A model generated the notes under the pieces. The model had not been told where the DNA came from and ran no database searches. It worked only from the letters and a program-made list of their open reading frames with translations. Below, in pieces: positions 20,845 to 31,335 of a stretch of 64,000 nt of DNA. Source of the DNA: Fragilariopsis cylindrus CCMP1102 (lineage: Eukaryota; Bacillariophyta; Bacillariophyceae; Bacillariales; Bacillariaceae); NCBI GenBank assembly GCA_900095095.1, contig FMBT01000433.1:1-64000 (forward strand), in the 5' to 3' direction. Positions within the stretch are counted from its first letter, which is position 1, and the number at the start of each line of letters is the position of its first letter. A program made the translations under genes and the position numbers.

Positions 20845-22470
20845 AACACTCAAAGAAATGAATTATCCCAAAGTAAGCACATGGGGTTGACCATATATAC
20901 CAAAGGGAATAACAACTTGGGGAGCTATGGGCAGAACCATGCTGATGTGGGCCCTAAAGTGGGGATACCTACCCTTTTTGGGCTTAGCACACCCTGACAC
21001 CTTCCTAACCTCCTTACAGCCCTAAGCAATAGTTGTACCTTGTACCCATAGGTATAATGTTGAGCTCCATGTAATCTTTCAAGGTTATTAAGACTGTATT
21101 GATGGTGCATCATGGCCTTGATTACACTTGGCGCTTAGAGAAATTGTGTGCGTTAAAATAGCTGTGCATTTTGACCCAAATATATGTATGGTTATCGAAA
21201 TCAATGATATAATCCCAAACCTTTATGAGTTATGTTGATGTCTAGCTATTTTATTTGGGACTCAGCATACCTGGTATGGCATGTGTGCATTTTGGGCTAT
21301 TTTATGTCTATTCTATTGTTCCCTATTTTCCACCACACTACCAATAGTCATCCTCTATGGGTATGGGATGGATGACTGGGTGATATTTTGGTGCATCATA
21401 CTGGTTCTTCATACTGGTTCTAGAATCTAAGGAATGGCTATTCATCTTATGTAAAAATGATACCAATCAGAATTACTTTAGTCAAGCGATGATGAACCAC
21501 CAGGGATGGTGGGAGGCAAGCACAATGTTCTAGTACACTATTTTGATGTTTGTGCACCTGGCCCATCTGGTATTGTCCTCTGTTGTTCATTATTTCTGAT
21601 CCAAAATCATGTTGTTTGTGTGCCTCAACTATAGGAATAGAAAATTTGTAGGAGGCAAACACAATGTTCTAGTACACTATGCGAATGCTACTGCACCTGA
21701 CCCATCTGGTGTTGTCCTCTGCAACCTTTTCATATAAGATATTTTGTGGTTCTTCTAGTACACTATGTGGATCAGGATATTAGTGCACCTGAGTGTTGTT
21801 GTCTGCAACCCTTTCAAATGATATATTGTGTGGTTCATTTTGATTGAAAATCTTGTTATTTTGTGCACAGAACAACAGCAAAACAAATTTTATTCCTCAA
21901 CCACAGAAATAGAAGAGATGTAGGAGGCAAACACAATGTTCTAGTACACAATATGAATGCTAGTGCCCTTGAGCTATCTAGTGTTGTCCTCTGCAACCAT
22001 TTCAAATGAGTTATTTTGTGGTTCATTTTGATTGAAAATCTTGTTTTTTGTGCATGGAACAACTGCAAAATGAATTTTATTCCTTAACCACATAAACAGA
22101 AAAGTGGTAGGAGGCAAACACAATATTCTAGTACACTATGTGAATGCTAGTGCCCTTGAGCTATCTAGTGTTGTCCTCTGCAACCGTTCCAAATGAGATA
22201 GTTTGTGGTTCATTTTGACTGAAAATCTTGTTATTTTGAGTACAGAATAACAGTGAAATGAATTTTATTCCTTAACCACAGGAACAGAAAAGTGGTAGGA
22301 GGCAAACACAATGTTCTAGTACACTGTGTGGATGTTAGTGCATCTGACCCAGCTGGTGTTGTCTTCTGCAACCCTTTCAAATTGTACTAGTTTAGTTCTT
22401 AAACAATATTGTTGTATGAAATATTTTGACCCCAAATACATTTATGTGTCCCCTACCTCCCCAAATACAT
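20845..22470 (+). repeat. Dispersed repeat family, copy 1
   Basis: A 1.6 kb block that matches 50307-52080 in the same orientation and order. Shared landmarks include GAATTATCCCAAAGTAAGCA (near 20860 and 50325), CACCCTGACACCTTCCTAAC (near 20990 and 50472), the CTTTATGAGTTA stretch (21220 and 50720), the GATACCAATCAGAATTAC stretch (21460 and 51220) and the closing CCCCAAATACATTTTA (22457 and 52012). Its 3' half is a tandem array. There is no coding frame, terminal repeat or target duplication that I can see, so the class is unknown. Confidence 0.85.
21510..22400 (+). repeat. Tandem array of about 187-base units
   Basis: Units open with TAGGAGGCAAACACAATGTT and continue with CTAGTACACTATGTGAATGC, a CATCTGGTGTTGTCCTCTGC stretch and a Phe/Asn-poor AT-rich tail. 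Unit starts are at about 21510, 21649, 21921, 22108 and 22296. The last three are 187-188 bases apart, and earlier ones are shortened or rearranged. Related units recur at 49503, 49695, 51274, 51467, 51658 and 51856. Confidence 0.85.
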
Positions 22471-22794
22471 TTTATTTTCGGGGTGAAGTTCGGTTCGCTC
22501 GGTTTGCCCGACTTTCTAAAACATCATTTGGATTTAAAAAATTCACGACGATCTGCGCTGATGGATGTGATTTATTTTTTGCACAGAGAGACATTAATTT
22601 ATTCATTTATTCGAACACATACATTACAGTATCATCGATAGTGCATTAGGCATACTGTACCACTCTCGCAGACTTTTTCTTATCTTAAGGCAGTACAGCC
22701 TACAGTAATCGAAGCAAGAAACAGGAGGTCGTACGATTTTTGTAGATTTGTGAGGGTTTAGGAAAAATACAAAAGCGAAGAAGACAATAAAAAA
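22471..22794. other. Intergenic; upstream flank of a glycosyltransferase gene
   Basis: AT-rich, with several TACAGTA/TACTGTA motifs at 22624-22700. Presumably holds the promoter of the gene starting at 22795. No gene seen. Confidence 0.45.
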
Positions 22795-24387
22795 ATGAAT
22801 GTTAATACTACTACTAGTAGTAGTGGTGGTAGTAACAGCATGTTCAATACTAATAATCGACGAACAAATAATAATAATAAGACGAAAGTAAACAACGTTC
22901 TTTCATCGTTATTCGGTAGTAAATATGGATTGCTTCTATTAAATATCACATTACTTTTATTAATGTATACGAATACACTTCGTCAAAGTACTGATTATAG
23001 TTATCATAACGCTGATGGCGGTCGAATAACGAACATAGCGAATGGATTATCTTCTACTTCTTCCTCGGGAGGTGCTGACAAACCTTGTCCTACTGTTGAT
23101 GTTGATGTTAAAACTGATCCTAATGCTGATACTATAGTGGCGACTCCTCCTGCTACTGCTACTGATGATAGTACAGCAACAGTTATGGCAATGGCAACAG
23201 GATATAGTTTATTAGATTATCAACATTTTGTTGGTTCATTGCGTAAAACTGGTTTTATAGGGAATATTATATTAGCAGTTGCACCAATACTGGAGAAGGA
23301 TATTGAACTATATTTATTATCCAAAAATGTGATAATTAAAAAAGTGCAATATAGTAAATGCAATCATGAAAATATTAAAAAAGAATTACAAAATAAAACA
23401 TTGGATGAAATTGAGAATTCACATGATCGTGAATTAGTGACATGTTTATATCCATATTCGAATTTAAAACATCGTTGGGGTAAGTTTTTGTTTTGTTCTG
23501 TTTTGTAATTTTTCAACGAACTAAAAAGAAATGCAATGTTTTTTGCTCATTCTTTTCCCTTTTCTTTTTCTATCTTTTTTATAACAGCACGTTTTCCATT
23601 ATTAAGAGATTATTTAATAGAATGTGGTGGTCATCCGGATCCAGAAAAACAATGTGGTGGACCTGTATTAATAACAGATATGAGAGATACAATATTTCAA
23701 CGTAATCCATTTGATAAAGAATCCATAATAGGACTACAAGTATTTCAAGAATTTTATACAGTAAGGACAACACATTGGTTAGTCGATTGGCCGGTGGGTG
23801 ATTGTAAGAATGTACACTATGACGAACCTATGTTATGTTCCGGTACAACTATTGGCACAAGAAATGCGATGATCGATTATTTAAATATAATGCAAATTGA
23901 AATGTATGAATGGATGTCACATCCTATATGTTGTTGCTTTGATACCAATGGTGATGATCAATCCATGCATAATTATTTATATTATTCTGGTAAATTAAAT
24001 AGTACATCTATACGTGGTGGCGTGACATCGATAATTAATCGAATGGGTATAATTAATACTGTTGGTGCACAAGCATCATTGATATTACATTCCCATACCG
24101 AAAATAAAAAAGCATTGCATACCGCTAAAAATGAATATAGTGGTAATTCACATAATGATCCATATGATTTATCAAGAGAGGAAGATGGTAAAGATAAACC
24201 AAAATCACATCCTGAACGTAAAAATTGGTTAGGATTACAATATGGTTTAACTGATAGTGATGGATATTTTTTGGATATGAATGGTCAACGTTCCTATGCT
24301 GTACATCAGTATGATAGATTTGGTGGTAATTATTATGATTGGATTAATAAAAATAAATATAAATTGTTTTTAGATGATAATGAATAA
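22795..24387 (+). CDS. Type II membrane glycosyltransferase (GT-A-like)
   Basis: Two exons, 22795-23479 and 23588-24387, with a 108-base GT-AG intron. Together they give 495 codons in one frame. A Ser/Asn-rich cytosolic start is followed by a hydrophobic anchor (LLLLNITLLLLMYTN, about residues 44-60) and a Ser/Thr/Asp stem. The catalytic part carries GNIILAVAP, then ITDMRDTIFQRNPF, a D-x-R-D type metal and sugar-nucleotide site seen in several GT-A families, then MLCSGTTIGTRNAM, CCCFDTNGDDQSMHNYL and a C-terminal QYDRF. The join HRW-A-RFPLLRDYL restores conserved text. It is likely a Golgi enzyme adding sugars to a secreted or surface glycan. The family number and substrate are not certain. 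Confidence 0.8.
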
Positions 24388-24967
24388 AATGAATGAATGA
24401 ATGAAGACTATTACACAATACATTCTATTGTCGACACCTCTATCAAAGAAATCATACCAGTACGCAAAGATGCAAGACGTGCAAGAAGGTTCAAAATACC
24501 TATGTAATATGAATACAATAATATCCTAGAATAATTGGCGGGTCGACTGTTGACTTTTCTGTCCTTCTAAGACGTTGAGGATCAAAGCGGCAGCTATTAA
24601 ATAATAAGTTATATATACCAGTACTATGCTTTAAAAAGTACGTGAATGCAATGTACTTTTTTGAAATTTAGCTTTTCATATAAACAATTGGTCGCGTTCA
24701 CTCGTGAACAAAACTAGACGTGTATTGTCCTTCATTAAGTATGATCGCCGGAAAGTCCTGTATTTTTAAAATTCAAATTATTTGAATAAAACAACACATA
24801 AACAACGACAATGACATACTGTAATCATCGAACAGATTGACTCCGTAATTTTGTTTAATTCGAACTCTGGCCACATAATTAGGTTAAAAATAATAATAAA
24901 TATAAAATCATCGTTACTGTACTGTAGTTCAGACTTGACCAAACCTTGTAGTAGGTGGTGGTTTACA
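24388..24967. other. Intergenic, nothing recognised
   Basis: AT-rich spacer of 580 bases with TACTGTA motifs near 24815 and 24918. The frame at 24851-24967 upstream of the next gene has only a TTG as its first start and is treated as leader. Confidence 0.5.
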
Positions 24968-25519
24968 ATGACGACGACGACGACGAAAACGAAAATAATG
25001 ACAAAGAAATATTGTCAATGTGTCTTGTGTGGTGAAACAATCGTTGCTGATAGTCAAGAGGAATGTACTGCACATATGGAAGTATGTCAAGCGTTTCAAA
25101 ATACCCATCCCGAAGGTAAACCAACTAATCCGAATGCTGTATATACAAATCAACACCATAATCACACTACCAGTAGTAGTAGTAGCAGTAGCAATAATAA
25201 TAATAATAGCAATGCATATTATGATATTCTACAAGAAGGAGACAACAGAGAGACGGAAGAAGATAGTAACAGTACAAGTTCAAGTGCGAAGGAAATTGAC
25301 ACAACCACAACAACCACAACAGACTATAAAGATAATACAATCTGCTCTGAAGATGATAAGATTTCGATTTCGGTCGTCGTTGATCAAATGTCAATAAAGG
25401 AATTGAATCGATTTATTCGACAGGCTGGATTATCCGATAAGGATTGTATTGAAAAAGTCGATTTACAAAACAGAGCAAAAGAAGCTGAATTCCGATTGTC
25501 ATTAAATCCATTCAATTAA
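24968..25519 (+). CDS. Zinc-finger protein with C-terminal SAP-like motif
   Basis: 183 residues from the first ATG (24968). The N-terminal part, YCQCVLCGETIVADSQEECTAH followed by MEVCQ, gives a C-x2-C and H-x-C type finger like the small UBZ/C2H2 class (about residues 16-42). A Ser/Asn/Thr low-complexity middle follows. The C-terminus, MSIKELNRFIRQAGLSDKD followed by CIEKVDLQNRAKE, matches the SAP-like/ARMET-C fold, in which a Cys and the EKxDL motif are typical. Such motifs are found in ubiquitin-linked and ER-stress proteins. The combination suggests ubiquitin binding or a scaffolding role, which is inference. No signal peptide is seen. Confidence 0.65.
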   Translation: MTTTTTKTKIMTKKYCQCVLCGETIVADSQEECTAHMEVCQAFQNTHPEGKPTNPNAVYTNQHHNHTTSSSSSSSNNNNNSNAYYDILQEGDNRETEEDSNSTSSSAKEIDTTTTTTTDYKDNTICSEDDKISISVVVDQMSIKELNRFIRQAGLSDKDCIEKVDLQNRAKEAEFRLSLNPFN

Positions 25520-25970
25520 TATGTAGTCCGCAAAGATGCAAGACAGTTATTTACTACGAATTATGAAAGATTGTATACGTTACTTACTGCAGTAGTTATG
25601 CATAGTACTCACGTAATAAAAAATGATTGATATTAAAAAAAAATAGTTTTGCATACGGTACAAGTATGTTGACTCTAATACGCGCATTTCCCTATTGGGG
25701 GAAGGAGGAAAATAAAGGCAGTTTGAACTTTCCCTCCTCCTTTTCATTTCCCTTCTTTTTTCCTTGATCGTGATGCAATCTGGATTCCTATTCCCCCCTT
25801 ATTTACTTGTACAATGAGACTAAGCTAGCTACTGGCTTGAAGCTACCGGTCCCTGATGGCGAAGCAATGTTCTTTGTTCTTTCTAAAAAAGATAAACATA
25901 AAAACACCAACATATTATGCAACTGTAACGAAATAGCAGAAAAGGAATAAAACAATCCCCAACCCAAACC
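25520..25970. other. Intergenic, nothing recognised
   Basis: Spacer of 451 bases with AT-rich text, a short palindromic CTAGCTAGCTA near 25831 and no open frame of note. Confidence 0.5.
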
Positions 25971-27554
25971 ATGAGTATTAATGTAGGCAGTGCTGTAAAT
26001 AAAAAACATGGTCGTGATGAGGATAATGATATTACATCAGATACTACGACCACTAATACTGCTACAGCAATAACCGCAGCCGGCTGTAACAATAACAATA
26101 ACAATAACAATAATAATCTACCACTACCAGCACTGCCACTTCTTACGCATTCATTATCATCATCATATGAATATTTATCATATCAAATAGAACAAATGCA
26201 ACAGAATGCATTACAACGACGATTATTAGATATGTCTACTGCTATTATTGGAGATAATATCAATATTGATCCAAATACAATTAAAGTTCTATGGAAAGAT
26301 TTTGTTTTTTTGTTATTAGGTTGTATTGCATTATCTATAATTGGATACGTTGAAACAAATAGTACTAGTGCAATACAACCGTCAGTCGAAACAACAACAA
26401 CAACAACAACAAGAACAACAACAAACGATAGTAATAATAGTAATCCGAATGGGATTATTGATACAGGATTTATATTAACACAACCATTATATACATTCTT
26501 ATTAAATAATCGTTACTGGAATGATATATTTGCTGGATTAAATTCAATTGTTTTATTAATACCTGGATTATATATTGGATATATGACATTATGGATCGGT
26601 GATTATTCATGTTCCTTTCGTGTATTATCTGTTAGTTTATTAAGAGCATTTTGTGGTTGGTTTACGTATCTACCACCGGATCCATCCTATTTGAATTCAT
26701 ACTATGATTTTCCGGATGTTATACATTGTATAACTGGTAATGAAGATTGTAGTCCTACAAGTAATAGTGATAGTAATAGTGAATCGTCGTCACCTGCAAT
26801 AATGCCGTTTGTATCATTCTTTTCGGGTCATGTTGCTACACTTGTGGTGGTTGCAAATCATATGGCATTATCCAAAACCAAATCAACAAGATATTATTGG
26901 TCGGTTACTATACATGTATTAAATATATTACAAATTATACGTTTATTGGCAACTCGTGGACATTATTCTATTGATATTATCATTGGTTGGTATGTTGCTG
27001 TATACGTATCAAATCCAGCCGGTCGTCTTGGACGATATTATTCACGGGGACATACTCTAGGTGATATATTAATCCCTAAAACACCAATAGAAGCATATGA
27101 ACGTGTCATTGGTATATCAGAACTAAAGAAGGAAAGAAGAATGTCAGCATTACTTAAACGACCAGAAGTACAGGAAGCAATACGTACTATTGAACGACAA
27201 GAAGTAGCAGCAGCAGAAAATAGTAACAATACGTCTACAAGTAGTAGTAGTGGCGTTAGTAGTGATCACAACAATATCGGTATTGGTATTGGTATCAGTA
27301 TTGGTATTGACGATGATGATGATGTCCAGTCTGATACAACAGCAAGGATATTACAAGAAGCTGCATCAAAAATTATGCAAGAACAAGCAATATTTCTACA
27401 AGAAGAAATTCGTTTTTTGCAACAACAATATCAAGCGAATAAACAACACTATTATAAAAGTAACAATGATATAAAAAGAACGGCAATATCACAACAACAG
27501 CAACGAGAAGTAGGCAATGACGATGACACCATCAAACAGAAGAAGGAAAAATAA
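25971..27554 (+). CDS. Sphingomyelin-synthase-like PAP2 membrane enzyme
   Basis: A 527-residue single exon. After a Thr/Asn-rich start, several hydrophobic helices follow: FVFLLLGCIALSIIGYV (about 110), LNSIVLLIPGLYIGYM (about 190), and two more around the active site. PAP2_C signature residues are present. SFFSGHVATLVV (about 283-294) and ATRGHYSIDIIIGWYV (about 326-341) supply the two His and the Asp of the phosphotransfer triad known from sphingomyelin synthases. It probably transfers a phospho-headgroup between a glycerophospholipid and ceramide in Golgi or plasma membrane. A phosphatase or other headgroup transferase of the same clan cannot be excluded. The C-terminal 150 residues are a Ser/Gly/Asp linker and a Gln/Glu-rich coiled coil that the family does not usually have. 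Confidence 0.82.
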   Translation: MSINVGSAVNKKHGRDEDNDITSDTTTTNTATAITAAGCNNNNNNNNNNLPLPALPLLTHSLSSSYEYLSYQIEQMQQNALQRRLLDMSTAIIGDNINIDPNTIKVLWKDFVFLLLGCIALSIIGYVETNSTSAIQPSVETTTTTTTRTTTNDSNNSNPNGIIDTGFILTQPLYTFLLNNRYWNDIFAGLNSIVLLIPGLYIGYMTLWIGDYSCSFRVLSVSLLRAFCGWFTYLPPDPSYLNSYYDFPDVIHCITGNEDCSPTSNSDSNSESSSPAIMPFVSFFSGHVATLVVVANHMALSKTKSTRYYWSVTIHVLNILQIIRLLATRGHYSIDIIIGWYVAVYVSNPAGRLGRYYSRGHTLGDILIPKTPIEAYERVIGISELKKERRMSALLKRPEVQEAIRTIERQEVAAAENSNNTSTSSSSGVSSDHNNIGIGIGISIGIDDDDDVQSDTTARILQEAASKIMQEQAIFLQEEIRFLQQQYQANKQHYYKSNNDIKRTAISQQQQREVGNDDDTIKQKKEK

Positions 27555-27948
27555 CAAGTATAACGATAGGTACTGTAGGAAGTACACATAACATAAATAT
27601 ATATAGATACATACATACATACATACATTGTCCTACATATACATAAGTCCTACATACATACATACAGCAGGATACGTTGTTCGCGGCCCAATGAGCGTGA
27701 CTGGGTTAGTCCCGGCTTTAATACCTAAAGACTGAGTCTGCTCTTCGTACGAGAACTGAAAAAATTACGAAAGCAACTAAACTTATTCATGCAATTCATT
27801 AAGACAGGAAATAAATAGAAAGATAGAGCAACACAAGCCTCTAAAGACATCGTTGGCTCTGTGTGATCCACAACGAACAAATCAACGTACACGTAAGCAT
27901 CGACACTAAATATTATTGAGACGATAATAACAAGCAATAGCAATAAAC
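27555..27948. other. Intergenic with (CATA)n repeat
   Basis: Contains (ATAC)n at about 27608-27665. GC-richer text at 27668-27745 attracted attention as a possible structured RNA, but I could not fold it into a known class. Probably holds the promoter of the kinase gene. Confidence 0.45.
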
Positions 27949-30360
27949 ATGGATCTCCAGGTAACAACCGTGAAGGAAGAGGATGACAGTAACGACGGCA
28001 ATAAAAAGAACGAGCAACAAGAAGAAAATTTAGAAAATTTACTAACAACTTTTGAACGAGGAGGAGGTGAAGATGATGATGGTAATGATCTGAATGATTT
28101 AAATTTTGCTGATTTTGTGAATGAAGAAGAACGTGAAGCTAATGCTGCAAAAGAACGACGATTGGCACGAAAACGTAGATTATTGGAAAGTAGTAGCGTT
28201 ACTATGGAAGATAGCAATAATCCTACTACGAATAGTAACAAAACGACGACAGCCACAGCGACAGCGACATCAGTAGCAACTACTTATACTACAACAGACA
28301 CAAAAATAAAAGTAGAAGAAGGTGAAACAGAAGTAGAACCACCACAACTGAAAGTGAAAAAGGAAGACAACGGCGATGTCGATGACAGGAACAATTATGA
28401 TGATAAACCAACGGCGATGACTACGGACGGCGGTGCAGACAACGAGGATAATGACTATGGTAGCGGTAGTAGTGATGAATCTGATATGTTCGGTAGTCCA
28501 TCACCGTCATCGTCAACAGGGGAAGAAGATCAAGAGAGGAATAATAGAAAGAAGAAAAAGAAGGTTAGTAAAGCTTTAATAAATGCTAGTAACTATAGTG
28601 GCAGTAATAATAATAGAAGACAAGATGGATTTGATGATTCCGAAGGATATTATAAAGCATCTATTGGAGAAATAATGGATTTAGAAGTTATTGGTTATAG
28701 TAACAATAATATCGATAACAGTAGTGATAACGATAATAATAATACATTAAGACTTCGTGTCCTTGGTGTAATTGGTAAGGGTGTATTTTCATCTGTTTTG
28801 AAATGTTCCACGACACATCAGACAACAACGACTAATACACGTAATAATGATATTCCAACTTCCATCACTATGGATAATGACGATGGTAGTACCAATAATA
28901 ATACCGATCTACCACAAGAAGTTGCTGTAAAATGTATACGTAGTAATGAAACAATGACCAAGGCTGCAATAAATGAGATGAAATTTTTAATACGTTTAAC
29001 ACGTGATAAAAAATGTTCTGGTATTGTACCACTGTTATTACCTAAATCAAATTCGAACTCAAATTCAAATTCAAATGCATTGCCACCCTCCATTGATTTT
29101 CGTGGTCATACCTTATTAATATTTCCATATTTGCCCTATAATTTACGAGATGTGTTACAAAAATTTGGAAAAGGGATTGGTTTATCCTTGTCAGCGGTAT
29201 CCAATTATTATCAACAATTATTGAGTGCCGCACTCCATTTACAAAAACATTGTATTATACATTGTGATATCAAACCGGATAATATATTAGTCTCCCATGA
29301 TTTTAAACAATTACTAATAGCCGATTTTGGTTCCGCAATCGAAGCAACCACAACAACAATGTCAACAAAAGGAGACGACGACGATACTACTACCGGGGGT
29401 GTTAGTATAAACGAAATTATTACACCCTATTTAGTATCAAGATTTTACCGTTCCCCTGAAATTATATTAGGTTTATCCAATCAAATTACATATGGTATAG
29501 ATTTATGGTCCTTAGCAGTTACAGCTGGTGAATTGTTCCTAGGGAAAGTTTTATTTAATGGTTCCAATAATAATGATATGTTATATGTTATAATGACAAA
29601 TTTAGTAAGTAACACCAAAGTACAGAAAGTGAACATACCATCACATACCATATCTACCATATCTACCTCTATGTATGAATGTATGTATGTCTCTAGATGG
29701 GTTGGTTACAATATCGATACCATACAGCCATTGTTATTGTACTCAACTTACTCACTCACTCACTCACTCACTCACATTCTTCTTCCTTTTTATTACTCGT
29801 CCTACATCATCCCTTTCCTTTTCGTTCGTCTATTAATAAAATAAATAGGGTCCATTTTCTAGTCGTATTATTCGAAGTCATTTATTACAGTCTAAGAAAC
29901 ATCCAGAATTAATCCCAGCACATTTTTCACAAGTACAATCGAATTATGTCTTTAGAAAAGAAACAGTTGGTACGTTGGTTCAATGTTGTTTGTTCGTTGC
30001 TCGTTGTTCGTCAATCATTACAGTATACTTTCGAGTTTTTATACAATTCAATTCAACTCACGAATTCAACTCACGAATATTATTTTTTTGCTTTTACCTT
30101 AATCCAATTTTCTAAAATTCTTTTCTATAGATACGGTATTAGATCAAGCCGTACATAAGGAAATTTCATTAGGTTCGAATTTTAACAAACCATCCTTACA
30201 ATCTAGATTGTTAAAAGCACGTAGTCCCAAAGATAAACGTATACATGTCATGAAATTTGCTGATTTATTATCAAAATGTTTAGTGTTAGATCCATCGAAA
30301 CGTATATCTGTGAAGTCAGCATTAAAACATGATTTCTTTACTACTCCATCATCATCATGA
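27949..30360 (+). CDS. PRP4-type splicing protein kinase
   Basis: Exons 27949-29604, 29849-29969 and 30131-30360 have GT-AG introns and sum to 669 codons in one frame. The N-terminal 250 residues are acidic and basic low complexity with RERR-like helices, as in PRPF4B. Kinase motifs follow in order: GVIGKGVFSSVLKC (about 273), EVAVKCIR with the catalytic Lys, HCDIKPDNILVS (about 437; PRP4 kinases commonly lack the HRD Arg), ADFGSA, and LVSRFYRSPEIILGL. The last is the activation-loop signature of CMGC kinases of the PRP4 class. The third exon ends with FADLLSKCLVLDPSKRISV, matching the family C-lobe. It would act in the nucleus on the tri-snRNP during B-complex formation. Reading through the first intron gives a false C-terminus at 29844. 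Confidence 0.9.
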
Positions 30361-31335
30361 TGATTGCCTTTATAATTGAGAACAAAGGATTCGAAAAAAA
30401 TAAGAGCAAAAAAACAAAACGGCGACAATAACTGCAACCGCCACGTGTTTTTTCCTTTTAAAGGGGGGAGGAGGATCTTCGATGTTTGTTTTTGTTTTCC
30501 GAGATTGGTGAACAATAATAAAATACGGAGGGTCGATTCCTGATGGGCATGGTATTGACAGGTTTTAAATCTGCGTGTATATTTACAGTAGTGTATGCAC
30601 ATGGGTAAACGGCTGGTGTCTAGTCGGGCTAATATAAGCAATACATAATATAATTAAGGTATTAGTTGGGCTACTTACTGTCTATCTATCTATAAATATG
30701 AAAATGAAAGTAATTCTGCCCCATCTTTTGTATTATACAGTAGTCGATGTCATTGATATTTATTTCACTACTCCCGCGAACTGTACTTTGTCTCTTCTAA
30801 ATAAACACTTGCTTGGACATTTGGCTCACGGCTCACTACTTGTCCGTCATTTCATTCTTCACACAAAGCATCAAAATCAAATCCAAAACACACCAAGAAA
30901 AGAGCGCGCGCTTATTAGAGAGTGTCATGGTAATCAACGTACAGTACCTCTAATTTGTTTTGGGCTCCTCATTTAGTCGTTCACTTCTTCGTCTCTGACA
31001 CTTGCTTTGTTTTTACAAAAAACTTCATTTTAGATTTCTTCGTCCACCAAAAAAGCGAATGAATGAATCAATCATTCTTTAAACACACAAACACACATCA
31101 AAACACATACACACACACAAACACATACACACACACACTATCTGTACATCAATCGTTCATTGAATTGATCTACAGCATAACGGAACCTTTCGCCTTACAT
31201 TTCTTTATCCTACCAGTTGATTCTAGTCTAGTCTATTCTCACTCTAGTCTAGTCTAGTCTAGTCTCGCTCTCTCTCTACTAAGCTACGTGGTTTAGTCTT
31301 GGATAGAAAAAGAAGAAAAAGAAAAAGAATCAATC
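30361..31335. other. Intergenic with microsatellites
   Basis: Holds (CA)n at about 31080-31138, (TCTAG)n at about 31222-31265 and (CT)n next to it, followed by the A-rich leader of the ABCG gene. The minus-strand frame at 30144-30641 overlaps the kinase's last exon and is a shadow. Confidence 0.5.

Noticed and set aside
29605-29844. C-terminal extension of the PRP4 frame
   Set aside because: It is intron text beginning at a good GTAAGT donor; the kinase C-lobe continues in exons at 29849 and 30131.
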